Of a stretch of 64,000 nt of DNA, positions 50,030 through 59,058 are shown one piece after another. The position numbers were made by a program, and so were the translations under genes. The first letter of the stretch is position 1, and every line of letters starts with the position of its first letter. The notes beneath the pieces were generated by a model, which saw nothing but the letters and a program-made list of their open reading frames with translations, searched no databases and was not told the origin of the DNA. This DNA is from Bryobacterales bacterium (GTDB lineage Bacteria > Acidobacteriota > Terriglobia > Bryobacterales > Bryobacteraceae), in NCBI GenBank assembly GCA_016721425.1, contig JADKID010000009.1, positions 62,001 to 126,000 on the forward strand. Direction: 5' to 3'.

Positions 50030-50691
50030 TGGCCGAGGACCTCCCGGGCGCGCTCGAAGACGGCGCGGAGCATGGATTCGGTGAGCCTGCCGGTGGATGT
50101 ATTTTGCTGGCTGGGGTGATAGGAACTGATCAACGTGATGCCAGCTTTGTGGACCTGGTTGTGGGCGAAATGAAAGCCGCCGCGGGGAAGGCCTTGGAGG
50201 CTGAGATAGTTGTCGAAGGCAAGGCGGCCGAGGGCAACGACCACGCGGACTTGCGGCATGAGCTGAAGTTCCCGCTGCAGCCACGGCCTGCAGGTGAGCA
50301 CCTCTTCCGGCGATGGCTTGTTGTCGGGTGGCGCGCAACGGACAGAGGCGCTGACCCAGCAATCGTGAAGCACAAGGCCGTCACCGCGGTGCGTGGAGGC
50401 GGGCTGGTTGGCAAAGCCGGTCTGGTGGAGGGCGCGGAAGAGCCAGTCGCCGGAGCGATCGCCCGTGAAGACGCGGCCGGTGCGATTGGCGCCGTGCGCT
50501 CCTGGCGCCAGGCCGAGCAGGAAGAGGCGGGCGCGCGGATCGCCGAAGCCGGGGACAGGCCGGCCCCAGTACTCGTGATCAAGATACGCGCGGCGTTTGA
50601 CCTGCGCCACATTCCGGCAATGCTCGCGCAAGCGCGGGCACCGCTCGCAGCCGGTGATGTCGCGCTCAAGTTGGATCAAACCGGTGGGCAT
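50026..50691 (-). CDS. Uracil-DNA glycosylase, family 5 (UdgB-like)
   Basis: 221 aa from ATG 50691, one base after the peptidase stop. Iron-sulfur Cys ligands: CERC at about 15-18, then SVRCAPPDN and TCRPWL. The uracil pocket motif GLAPGAHGANRTGRVFTGD is typical of family 5 (no polar catalytic residue at the usual Asp/Asn position). ISSYHPSQQNT is the second motif with the catalytic His. Removes uracil, and in family 5 also hypoxanthine, from DNA. Lies within an operon of unrelated exported proteins. Confidence 0.93.
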   Translation of the reverse strand: MPTGLIQLERDITGCERCPRLREHCRNVAQVKRRAYLDHEYWGRPVPGFGDPRARLFLLGLAPGAHGANRTGRVFTGDRSGDWLFRALHQTGFANQPASTHRGDGLVLHDCWVSASVRCAPPDNKPSPEEVLTCRPWLQRELQLMPQVRVVVALGRLAFDNYLSLQGLPRGGFHFAHNQVHKAGITLISSYHPSQQNTSTGRLTESMLRAVFERAREVLGQ

Positions 50692-50692
50692 T

Positions 50693-53104
50693 CTATTTGC
50701 GCTGGGCGAGGACGCCGGCCCCAGGAGCGAGTTCAACCTTGGTGGGCGGCACTCGCAGCTTCACGTGAACGGAAGCCGGCTCGGGTCCGGTGCGGAGCCA
50801 TTGGACTATCGGCTTGGCCTGACCGGGCACTCGGATCTCAACCGGCACGTCGATACTGAATTCGTCGGCAGCGTTGGACTGGCGGACGGTTACTTCCAGA
50901 TCGACATTGGGCGACTTCCCTTTGATCCGGGAGGAGAGTTCGAGTGTGGGAACTCCGGTGCCATAAACCCAGTTGTCGAAGAAGTTCACCAGATCATCGT
51001 CGGGCAATCCCTTGGGTGAGAACTCCGCGGCGATTTCGCGAAACTGCTCGGTGCTGATGGGTGCGTAGGCGTAGCGTTTGCGAATCTCGCCGAGCATGGA
51101 GAGGAATGCGTTGTCCCCCATGCGCCGGCGCAACATGTGCATGATCCAGGAGCCCTTACCGTACGTAATGAGGCGCCACGGGTCAATGCCGGTGAGCGTG
51201 TGCAGGCGCATACCCCAGGTGATGGGACCGGCTGATTCTGCTGTTTTGGTTTTCGATTCCGGCAGGGTAAGCCGGAGCTCGTTGCGATACTCCTCGAGCG
51301 CGGTCTCCAGCGCTCGGGCGCCTTTCCTCCTTTCCAGGATCATCAGCGCGGAGTAGTTGGCGAGCGCCTCCTGGAGCCAGTCATCGTGATAAGTGCCCGA
51401 CGTCACAAGATTGCCCCACCACTGATGCGCGGTCTCGTGAGCGTAGAGAATCTCGGAGTAGAACGTGAAGTTGGTGGGAGTTTGCAGCGAAGCCGGCCGT
51501 TCCTTTTCGCTGAGAAAGGTGATTGTGGAGAGATAGAGGAGGCCTGGGAAGCCCTGCCCGAAGTTGCCGGGAATGGGCGAGGCCGTAAGCGTCCGCAGCG
51601 GCGGCGGGCCGAAGTGAGAGCTCATCCACTCCAGAGAAGACGTGATCTCGGCGGCGAGGGCTGACAGGCGAATTCGCGGATCCGGCACCGCCGGGGTGAC
51701 GGACACAATGTCACCAACTCGACGTACTCCGGAGGTTCGCGTGGCCGGTCCGGGTTGGGGCAGCAGGACTTGCTGCGAGCGGGCCTGCAACCCAGGCTCC
51801 ACCGAGCGGTTTGCATAGACCTGAACCAGGAAACCGGCGCGAGTGGTGTCGACGTGCTCATAGACGCCGACATTGAAGCCGGCCATGCGCACCGGGGCGG
51901 ACGTGCGGCGGCGGGAGATGCGCCATTCACCCTCGATGGACTCCTCTGCGATATCTCCGGTCGCCACTACACTAAGCTCCTTTGGAACCCGGAAGGTGAG
52001 GTCGAAGTTCGAAAAATGGAAGCCGCGCGTGGGATACCAGTTCGTGCGGGCAGCCACAAAGTAGACATTGTTGCCCGCAGGCCGGATCACCTTGCCACTG
52101 TGCTGGAACTCAATTTCGTGGGACGTACCGGGGAGAAACGGCTGGGGCAGAATGATGAGAAAAGGGTCATTGGCGCGGTTGCCGATGAGTTTGGAGCGCA
52201 TAGACTCCCGGCGAAATACCTCGACGGGCTGACCATCGACCCGGGCAGACGTCACCTCCATCTGAGGCGCCAACTCAAAGGCGAGCGCGCCGGAGAGGCG
52301 TTCGCGCACCTTGGCTGTTACGCGGGTGGAAACATTGAGGGTGAGATCTGGCTGGAGTTCTGCCTGGATGCGGTAGTTCTCCATGGTGGCGTCCTCGACC
52401 GCGACTGCGCGGCGGCTCTGCCGAAAACTGCGCGAGGGGAAACTGGCCCAGACATTGAAGCCGCCCACATGCTGATCGGAGACCTGACCCAGGATGATCT
52501 GCTCGGGCAACGTGGCATCGTGGAGCAGATCGAAGTTGCCGAGGGTCGCACCAGAGAACGCGGCATAGAAGACGCCATCGGACGGATCGTTGGCGAGTAG
52601 GTCGAGCACGAGCCGCACTTGAAAACTCTCGCAGAGGTTGCGGACAGTATCGCTAGTGAGCCCGGCCAGGAGAGCGCCCATCTCGGGGTTCGGCTTGGGA
52701 ACGCCGGAGAGAATCTGCTTGAGCAAGGTATCCCCGGAGCCGTCGGAAAAGATGAAGACAGCCGAGCGGAAGTGCTCGTTCAGGTTGGGCGAACCAGTGG
52801 AGGCGGAAAGGGCAGCGCGCTCGCTACGGTTGGGGGGGCGCAGGAGGATCTCGGCATCGTCCCCGGCTTCGTTGCCGCTGAAGACGGCGGCGATCCGGCG
52901 TCCCTCGACAGGCTTGGCAAAGATCAGGAATCCGTCCGTCAGGTGGATATTGGCGTCCTCGCGCGGAATTTCGAGATCCCTGACACGGAAGCACGCCTCG
53001 GGATCGAGTGCAAGTTGGCGAAGCTGCGAGCCGAGCGCAGCCGCTGAATCGGCGGCAATCAGGGGCAGCGTCAACAGGATAAGGAGCAATCCACGGGTAG
53101 CCAC
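50693..53104 (-). CDS. Exported M1-family metallopeptidase
   Basis: 803 aa from GTG 53104, which begins a signal peptide (ATRGLLLILLTLPLIAA); the ORF start at 53221 is in the neighbouring gene's end. Zinc site H556-E-x-x-H560 followed by E579 (18 residues), the exact M1 spacing. The GAMEN exopeptidase motif is not present in standard form (sequence reads GNFGQGFPGLL), and the first ~240 residues form an extra N-terminal domain, so this is a non-classical M1 enzyme, possibly an endopeptidase or lipid-peptide hydrolase. Periplasmic. Confidence 0.88.
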   Translation of the reverse strand: MATRGLLLILLTLPLIAADSAAALGSQLRQLALDPEACFRVRDLEIPREDANIHLTDGFLIFAKPVEGRRIAAVFSGNEAGDDAEILLRPPNRSERAALSASTGSPNLNEHFRSAVFIFSDGSGDTLLKQILSGVPKPNPEMGALLAGLTSDTVRNLCESFQVRLVLDLLANDPSDGVFYAAFSGATLGNFDLLHDATLPEQIILGQVSDQHVGGFNVWASFPSRSFRQSRRAVAVEDATMENYRIQAELQPDLTLNVSTRVTAKVRERLSGALAFELAPQMEVTSARVDGQPVEVFRRESMRSKLIGNRANDPFLIILPQPFLPGTSHEIEFQHSGKVIRPAGNNVYFVAARTNWYPTRGFHFSNFDLTFRVPKELSVVATGDIAEESIEGEWRISRRRTSAPVRMAGFNVGVYEHVDTTRAGFLVQVYANRSVEPGLQARSQQVLLPQPGPATRTSGVRRVGDIVSVTPAVPDPRIRLSALAAEITSSLEWMSSHFGPPPLRTLTASPIPGNFGQGFPGLLYLSTITFLSEKERPASLQTPTNFTFYSEILYAHETAHQWWGNLVTSGTYHDDWLQEALANYSALMILERRKGARALETALEEYRNELRLTLPESKTKTAESAGPITWGMRLHTLTGIDPWRLITYGKGSWIMHMLRRRMGDNAFLSMLGEIRKRYAYAPISTEQFREIAAEFSPKGLPDDDLVNFFDNWVYGTGVPTLELSSRIKGKSPNVDLEVTVRQSNAADEFSIDVPVEIRVPGQAKPIVQWLRTGPEPASVHVKLRVPPTKVELAPGAGVLAQRK

Positions 53105-53132
53105 GCCCTTAGTGTAAGGGTTCAGCGCGGCC

Positions 53133-54899
53133 TCAGGCAGCGACTCTAGAGTATTGCGACGAGTTTTCGGCAGTGAGCGGAAGCTTGCCTTGGTGACCCT
53201 CCGCCTGTAGTTCCACCTCAATCTGCTCGATTGGCTCGGGAAGCGGACATCGGAGTTGGTAGTGGCCGAATGTGGAGGCGATCAGGGTCTGCAAGCTGGA
53301 GGCAAGATCCTCGATCTCCGGGCAATGCAGGGAAAAGCCGCCAGTGTCGAGAGAGAGCCGATGGAAGGCCGAGGCCAGGGACTGGACTGCGCGGCCGGTA
53401 ATGAGGGCGTGGAGCCGGATACCGCGTTCGCGCATGGTGGTGAGGAGACTGGCGACGCCAGCGGAATCGCAGCGTGATTCGGGGATCGCGTCGAGGACCA
53501 GAATCAGGTGTGAATCGCCGGCCGATGGATCGACGAGCGAAGCGAGGTGCTTGAGACTTTCGATCGGGTCAGCGGAGTGGGGAGCCGCGGTAAGGAGAGC
53601 AGTTGGATCGCTTTTAAACGCCTGCACAGGTTGGGGCTTGGGGGGCGCGCCGAATGAGAGAGGTTCGAGAGCAGCACCCTGGAAGTGGGACCCGGCCGAT
53701 TCGAAATAGAGTGAGGCGGCGAACTGGTCCTGGGGGCGGCGCCACAGAGCAGCAGCGCGGAGAGCAGCCTCACAGAGGGGCAGGCGGTTGGCGTCCTCAG
53801 CGGGCGCGGTGGGGATCACGACACCAATAGCCAGACGGGCGGATGGCGGCACGAAATCGGCCTGGTAGTTCCAGATGGGTTGGCAATTGGCGCGGATTTG
53901 CCAGTCGGTCGGTTTCAGGATTGGCAGCGGGCCGGATTCCGCATCGAGAGCGACAAAGTGCGCATCGAGGCTGGAGTTCGATCCGGCGGCGCGGCGCAAA
54001 CAAATCACACGAGTCTCCCTGCGGGTGGCAGCCATGGTGGCCTGGTTGATTCGAGCGATAGCGTGCAGAGCGTTGCGAACCACCATGGAGTCCTGATCCG
54101 GCCCGCGGCGCATCTGACGCAGAACGGGAAGGAACCGTGTATCGCCGGTGCGGCCCATGGCCCAGGTAGCGGCGGCGCGGAAGGGAGATTCGTGGTGCTG
54201 GGCGAGCCGAACCAGTCCGCTGACGCCGGAAGTGGCGCCCTGTAGGTAGAGCCCGACGAGGGCGTTGGCGACGACGCGGTGATGGCGGTCTTGCAGGCTG
54301 CGTTCGAAGCAGGCAAGCGAGGACGCGCCCTCCACAGACCACAGCGACTCAACAACGTTGGCGCGTACGCGGGGATCGGGGTCCTGCTCCAAGGTCTGGA
54401 ACCAGTCCTGGGCGCGGGTAATGCGGCCCAACAAGAGCGCCATCCGCGCACGGATCTTGGGGTCCTCACTTTCACGAAGTGGAGCCAGCAAGGGTAGCAG
54501 GCAGAGCCCTCCGCTGAGGGCGTCCAGCAACCCAAGTAGGAACTCCGGATTGGGACGCGCGCGATCCGGCGGCGTTTTCGCCTCGGGCGCCTGACGAGCG
54601 ATGCTGCGGTCAAACCGCGGGTCCATCCGCTGCGCCAGTTGGGCCACCACGCCGGCGGCGCCGCGATCTGAACTGGAAAGATCGCGCAACATCGGCACCA
54701 ACATCCCGCGGGCGCTCAGCAGGGCGATGACGTAGCGCAGCTCCGGTGTATCGCGCGCACTGCCGAGCATCGCCGCCACCACCTGCTGAAACACAGCCGG
54801 TGACTCATCCAGCAACTCCCGGAGCCGGCGCCCCTGGTTCTGCGAGTTGGTGGAGAGCGCCTCAACCGCGTGACGAATTTGGGTAGCTATGTCGGCCAC
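53133..54899 (-). CDS. HEAT-repeat protein with C-terminal VWA-like domain
   Basis: 588 aa, no signal peptide or membrane helix. Residues about 30-300 are HEAT/armadillo-like helix pairs (DPKIRARMALLLGRI, DPRVRANVVESLWSV, HHRVVANALVGLYL, PFRAAATWAMG). Residues about 450-560 resemble a von Willebrand A fold (SHLILVLDAIPES, LLTTMRERGIRLHALITG, LASAFHRLSLDTGGF), but a clear MIDAS DxSxS is missing (DAIPES). Possibly a scaffold or sensor. Faces the divergent aminotransferase-like gene. Confidence 0.7.
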   Translation of the reverse strand: MADIATQIRHAVEALSTNSQNQGRRLRELLDESPAVFQQVVAAMLGSARDTPELRYVIALLSARGMLVPMLRDLSSSDRGAAGVVAQLAQRMDPRFDRSIARQAPEAKTPPDRARPNPEFLLGLLDALSGGLCLLPLLAPLRESEDPKIRARMALLLGRITRAQDWFQTLEQDPDPRVRANVVESLWSVEGASSLACFERSLQDRHHRVVANALVGLYLQGATSGVSGLVRLAQHHESPFRAAATWAMGRTGDTRFLPVLRQMRRGPDQDSMVVRNALHAIARINQATMAATRRETRVICLRRAAGSNSSLDAHFVALDAESGPLPILKPTDWQIRANCQPIWNYQADFVPPSARLAIGVVIPTAPAEDANRLPLCEAALRAAALWRRPQDQFAASLYFESAGSHFQGAALEPLSFGAPPKPQPVQAFKSDPTALLTAAPHSADPIESLKHLASLVDPSAGDSHLILVLDAIPESRCDSAGVASLLTTMRERGIRLHALITGRAVQSLASAFHRLSLDTGGFSLHCPEIEDLASSLQTLIASTFGHYQLRCPLPEPIEQIEVELQAEGHQGKLPLTAENSSQYSRVAA

Positions 54900-55005
54900 C
54901 TTAGGCTCATCGGCGGAATCGGCGCGACCTTGAGACTATTGACAATGCCTGCGACGGAGCCGGTTCGAACGTCGGGACGGGTCGGCCCTCGAGGCAACTC
55001 TTGCT

Positions 55006-55034
55006 TTGCCTTCCGGATGCGCGCGCGGAATAAT
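55006..55034 (+). promoter_or_regulatory. Promoter for the DegT-ceramidase-HGSNAT operon
   Basis: TTGCCT (55006-55011) and AATAAT (55029-55034) are 17 bp apart; the -10 matches five of six consensus bases. It lies 33 bp upstream of ATG 55068 with GGAGG between. It also shows that the long in-frame extension of the downstream ORF to 54870 is not used. Confidence 0.55.
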
Positions 55035-55067
55035 GAGAGTCGCTTCGATGACCCGAAGGAGGCCAGG

Positions 55068-56390
55068 ATGAATCGCAGAAACTTCGTCGCCGCTACTGCG
55101 GCAGCGGCCACAGCCGCCGGCACGGAAACCACTCTCGCCGCACAGGGCGGAACTCCCGTGCGGGACAAACCCCTGGGTGGCGACCACTGGGGGCCGCTGC
55201 ACTATGATGCGGCCGAAAAGGCTCAGGTGGACGAGGTGGTGGACACCGGCGTCCCGTTCCGCTTCACTGGCCGCCGCGGCGTTGCGCCAGTGAAGGTGTC
55301 CACGTACGAGAGAGAGTTCGCAGCCAAGATCGGCGCCCGGTTCGCGCTGGCACTCAGTTCGGGAACAGCGGCGTTGGAATGCGCGATCTCGGCGCTGCAG
55401 ATCGGGCCGGGTGACGAGGTGATCATGCCCGCCTGGACGTGGCACTCAGACTGCACGGCAGTGGTGCGAGCCGGCGCGCTGCCGGTCTTCGCCGAGATCG
55501 ACGAGAGCTTCAACCTGGACCCCTCTGACATTGAGGCCCGCATCACGCCACAGACCAAGGCGATCATCGCGGTCCATCTGCAAGGCAATCCCGCGGACCT
55601 GAACCCCATTATGGCCATTGCGCGAAAGCACAAGCTGCGCGTGATTGAGGACTGCTCGCAGGCGGTTGGCGCCTCCTACAAAGGACGGCGCCTGGGCTCG
55701 ATGGGGGACATCGGCACCTACAGCCACCAGGAGAGCAAGACCATCACCTCGGGCGAAGGCGGCACGCTGGTCTCGTCCGATCCCGAGCTCTTCGAGCGGG
55801 CAGTGCGTTTCCACGATGTCGGCAACATTTTCGCGCCGCACAAGGAGATGCTGGGCGAGGTCCGGCTAGCGCCGTTCGTGGGCACGAACTACCGCATGAG
55901 CGAATTCGCGGGCGGCGTGATGCTGGCACAGTTGCGAAAGCTCGACATGATCATCGGCGCCGTGCGCGCCAACTCAGCACCGGTGTACGGCAGCTTGCGG
56001 GAGATCCCGGGCTTGCGTTTCCGGCTGCGGCCGGATCCGTCCGGCGACCTCGCCTCGCCCGTATTCATCCGTTTCGACACGAAGGCGCAACGGGAGCGTT
56101 TCCTGGAGTTGATGAAGGCGGAGAACGTTCCGGCCGGCGGCCCGGGTGGCTCCGTGATCCTCCCGGTGCAGCCCTACATTGAGAACAAGATCACGGTGCA
56201 TGCCGCGTGGCCAACCTGGACAACGCCGCGCGGAAAGGCGATCCGGTATGGCGCTGCGTCGTGCCCACGGACGATTGACATCCTGTCACGCTTCGCCGGT
56301 GTGGCCGTGGGACCTAAGTACAGCGCACAGGACACGCGAGATATCGTGGCTGCGGTGCGGAAGGCCTTTCCTGCCGCATTGCGAGCGTAA
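55068..56390 (+). CDS. Exported DegT/DnrJ/EryC1/StrS-family PLP enzyme
   Basis: 440 aa from ATG 55068 (GGAGG upstream). MNRRNFVAATAAAATAAGTE is a twin-arginine-type leader. PLP fold: ALSSGTAALECAISAL (phosphate cup), MPAWTWHSDCTAV, VIEDCSQAVGASYKG and GDIGTYSHQESKTITSGEGG, whose Lys forms the internal aldimine. Sugar aminotransferases of this family work in the cytoplasm on nucleotide sugars; a Tat-exported form implies a cofactor-loaded periplasmic enzyme with another substrate, or a leader that only anchors. Followed after 12 bp by a ceramidase-like gene. Confidence 0.85.
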   Translation: MNRRNFVAATAAAATAAGTETTLAAQGGTPVRDKPLGGDHWGPLHYDAAEKAQVDEVVDTGVPFRFTGRRGVAPVKVSTYEREFAAKIGARFALALSSGTAALECAISALQIGPGDEVIMPAWTWHSDCTAVVRAGALPVFAEIDESFNLDPSDIEARITPQTKAIIAVHLQGNPADLNPIMAIARKHKLRVIEDCSQAVGASYKGRRLGSMGDIGTYSHQESKTITSGEGGTLVSSDPELFERAVRFHDVGNIFAPHKEMLGEVRLAPFVGTNYRMSEFAGGVMLAQLRKLDMIIGAVRANSAPVYGSLREIPGLRFRLRPDPSGDLASPVFIRFDTKAQRERFLELMKAENVPAGGPGGSVILPVQPYIENKITVHAAWPTWTTPRGKAIRYGAASCPRTIDILSRFAGVAVGPKYSAQDTRDIVAAVRKAFPAALRA

Positions 56391-56402
56391 GGAGCAACTC
56401 CT

Positions 56403-57662
56403 ATGCCATGGCGAATTCTGCTGGCGGTCCTGGTGCAGTGGGCCGTCTGGGGCGAGTTTCGCGCGGCGGCCGTCAAGGTCGACATCACGCCGGACCGGCC
56501 TCAATGGCTGCTGGGCTACGCGGCCCGGCAGTCCACCGGTGTTCACGATCCGCTGTTCCACAAGATCGTCGCGCTGGACGACGGCCGCACTCAGTTCTTC
56601 CTGGTGTCCACCGACATCGCGCTGTTCTCGCCTGCGTTTTACGATGAGTTCTGCGCGGAACTGAAGCAGCAGACCGGCATCGAGCGCAGCAACGTCTGGT
56701 GGTCCGCGACGCACACCCACTCGGCGCCGGAGTTGGGGCCTCCCGGTCTAGCGCGGGCGTTTCTGGCGGGCCGCTACGAGCACGAGCCCGATTGGGAGTA
56801 CGCCCGCGAGGTAAAGCGCAAGCTGATCGCGGGCATTGTGGAGGCGCACTCAAAGCTAGCGCCGGCGCGGCTCAGCGTGGGCGTGACAACGTCCAACGCC
56901 AACATCAACCGGCGGGCACGGGACGTGGATGGGCGCATCTCGCTCGGACTGAATCCGGACGGCCCGGTGGACCGCCAGGTCGGCCTGATTCGGCTGGACC
57001 GGTTGGACGGCTCGCCCATCGCACTGATCGCCAACTACGCCATGCACGGCACCGTGCTGGGCGGAAAGAACCAGTTGATCAGCGGCGATGCGCCGGGCAT
57101 CGTGGCTGCCTACGTGGAGCAGAAACTGGGCGCGCCAATGCTCTTCCTCAACGGCGCCACTGGAGACATCGCTCCCATCTACAGCGTGTACGATGACTTC
57201 AAGCGGGTGCGCATCACGGAGTTCAACGTGCTGCTGGGCGACCGGATTGTCCAGGCGAGCCGGGCTCTGGCGCCGGCGGCGTCTCCAGTGAACTTGAAGG
57301 CCGGCGAGGTGATTGTCGAGACGCCGCTCCGGGCGGGGTTGCAGTGGCCGGAGGAGTTGGCCGCCTATCTCACCCCGGAATCGCAAGTGCGGCTGCCGGT
57401 CCGGTTCCTGCGTATCAACGCGGAGACGGAAGTGTGGGCGGCGCCACTGGAGCTCTTCTGTGAAATCGCGATGGACGTGCGCCGGCAATCGCCCGCCGCG
57501 AACACGTTCTACTTTGGCTACACAAACGGCTGGCTGGGCTACCTGCCGACGGGAAAGGCGTTTCCCGAGGGTGGCTATGAAACCACTGTGACGCCGTTCA
57601 CGCCCGAAGCCGAGGCAGCGTTGAAAACGGCCGTGCTGTCATGGATGCGCTCGAAGCCATGA
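56403..57662 (+). CDS. Neutral/alkaline ceramidase-like hydrolase, exported
   Basis: 419 aa. Signal segment MPWRILLAVLVQWAVWG then KVDITPDRP, the start of the neutral/alkaline non-lysosomal ceramidase N-terminal domain. SATHTHSAPE holds zinc-binding His residues; NGATGDIAP and HGTVLGGKNQLISGDAPG are further family signatures (segments). Much shorter than true ceramidases (about 650-750 aa) because the C-terminal domain is absent, so the substrate may be another N-acyl or ester lipid. Stop overlaps the next start as ATGA. Confidence 0.87.
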   Translation: MPWRILLAVLVQWAVWGEFRAAAVKVDITPDRPQWLLGYAARQSTGVHDPLFHKIVALDDGRTQFFLVSTDIALFSPAFYDEFCAELKQQTGIERSNVWWSATHTHSAPELGPPGLARAFLAGRYEHEPDWEYAREVKRKLIAGIVEAHSKLAPARLSVGVTTSNANINRRARDVDGRISLGLNPDGPVDRQVGLIRLDRLDGSPIALIANYAMHGTVLGGKNQLISGDAPGIVAAYVEQKLGAPMLFLNGATGDIAPIYSVYDDFKRVRITEFNVLLGDRIVQASRALAPAASPVNLKAGEVIVETPLRAGLQWPEELAAYLTPESQVRLPVRFLRINAETEVWAAPLELFCEIAMDVRRQSPAANTFYFGYTNGWLGYLPTGKAFPEGGYETTVTPFTPEAEAALKTAVLSWMRSKP

Positions 57663-58840
57663 CGGCCCCCGCACCACGGGTCCTCTCGATCGACATCTTT
57701 CGCGGCCTCACGATGCTGGTGATGATCTTCGTGAACGATCTTGCCGGCGTGCAGGGGTTGCCCTGGTGGACGTATCACATGCCGCAGGGCGTCAACGGCA
57801 TGACCTATGTGGACGTGGTATTCCCCGCCTTTCTGTTCATCGTGGGCATGACCATTCCCCTCTCGGTGGAGCGGCGGCTGCAACAGGATGGCTCGCAGTG
57901 GAAACTGTGGCGCCACATCCTGCTGCGCTTTGCCGGCCTCGCGATTCTCGGCATCTTCATCGCCAACACCAGCAAGGTAGATCCGCGATTATCCGGCGTC
58001 AACGTCGAGGCGTGGAGCCTTGTCGGCTTCGTTGGCGCACTCCTGCTGTGGAATGTCTACGCCGAGCCCTCGGGTACGCGGACAATCCTATTCAAATGCG
58101 CTGGCTTTGTGATGCTGTTCGCGATGCTCTCCATATTTCGGCGAGCGGCAACTGGCGGGCAGACTGTGTGGCTGGACTTCTCCTACTGGGAGATCCTGGG
58201 CCTGATCGCGAAGGCGTACCTGGCAGTCTGCATCTTGTATGTGCCGCTGCGGAGGTGGCGCTGGGCGCCGTTGGTGCTGCTGACCTTGCTGTGTGCGCTG
58301 AACGTAGCGTCGCGCATGGGCCTTGCCCCCATCCTCAGGCAGCTACCCTTCTGGGTTTGGCCGTTCGGCCGGGGAGACTTGGCGTCCATCACGTTGGCAG
58401 GGATCGTGGCCTCGCAGATATTCCTGACCGGCTCGTTCGCGAAGACGGTCCGGCAACAAGCCGTGTGGGCGGCGGGCTACGCGGCGGTACTGGTGATTGC
58501 GGGCTGGCTCTTTGTCGGATTGGGCGTCGCGAAGAACGCTGGGACCCCGTCCTGGTGCCTGTGGTCTTCCGCGATCAGCGTCCTGCTGTTTCTCGGGCTG
58601 TACTGGGGAGTGGATGTGAAGGGCAGGTCGGCGTGGGCGAGGTTTGCACGGCCCGCCGGGGCAAACACGCTTCTCACGTATCTGCTGCCCGACATCTTCT
58701 ACGCGGCTTTCGGCCTGTCCTATGCGCCTGCGTGGCTCGGCTCCGGCTTACCCGGCGCAGCTCGATCCTTGGGGTTTACGGCCGTGATGCTGGGCGTGGC
58801 AGCGCTGCTGACTCGCTGGAGAGTCCGGCTGCAACTCTGA
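57659..58840 (+). CDS. HGSNAT-like membrane acyltransferase (DUF5009/NagX type)
   Basis: 393 aa, about 10-11 membrane helices. LSIDIFRGLTMLVMIFVND at the start and YVDVVFPAFLFIVGMTIPLS are characteristic of the heparan-alpha-glucosaminide N-acetyltransferase family (segments), with the catalytic His of YHMPQ in the first periplasmic loop. LLTYLLPDIFY near the C-terminus also fits. It would transfer acetyl from cytoplasmic acetyl-CoA to an amino sugar outside. ATG 57659 overlaps the ceramidase-like stop (ATGA). Together with the amidase-like and PLP enzymes this suggests amino-sugar or lipid N-acyl remodelling. Confidence 0.88.
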   Translation: MTAPAPRVLSIDIFRGLTMLVMIFVNDLAGVQGLPWWTYHMPQGVNGMTYVDVVFPAFLFIVGMTIPLSVERRLQQDGSQWKLWRHILLRFAGLAILGIFIANTSKVDPRLSGVNVEAWSLVGFVGALLLWNVYAEPSGTRTILFKCAGFVMLFAMLSIFRRAATGGQTVWLDFSYWEILGLIAKAYLAVCILYVPLRRWRWAPLVLLTLLCALNVASRMGLAPILRQLPFWVWPFGRGDLASITLAGIVASQIFLTGSFAKTVRQQAVWAAGYAAVLVIAGWLFVGLGVAKNAGTPSWCLWSSAISVLLFLGLYWGVDVKGRSAWARFARPAGANTLLTYLLPDIFYAAFGLSYAPAWLGSGLPGAARSLGFTAVMLGVAALLTRWRVRLQL

Positions 58841-58998
58841 TTGCGGCGAGCATGGCATGAGCGCCGCGGCGGTCACGCACTTGCTGCCTTCTGCGGACAC
58901 CCGGTTGCTGCGTCCCGCAGCCCCCGCTCCCTGGCGGAAACTCAGGCTGTTTCAGCACGCTCACCGGTCTTCCGCGCCATCCACCGGAGATGCTCGGG

Positions 58999-59058
58999 TC
59001 AGGCCGACGCGGCGTTGGCCCCTGCGAGGTACAGGCTCCCAGTTACGATGAGGAAGCT
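58999..59058 (-). pseudogene. Possible 3' remnant of folC
   Basis: On the minus strand in the frame ending at TGA 58999, the last 19 codons read SFLIVTGSLYLAGANAASA. The VTGSLYLAG segment is the near-C-terminal motif of folylpolyglutamate synthase (FolC). Nothing upstream in this frame looks like FolC; it runs into the GH106-like gene, which it overlaps by 16 bp. Consistent with a rearrangement that left a folC tail. The match is short, so it could be chance. Confidence 0.35.
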
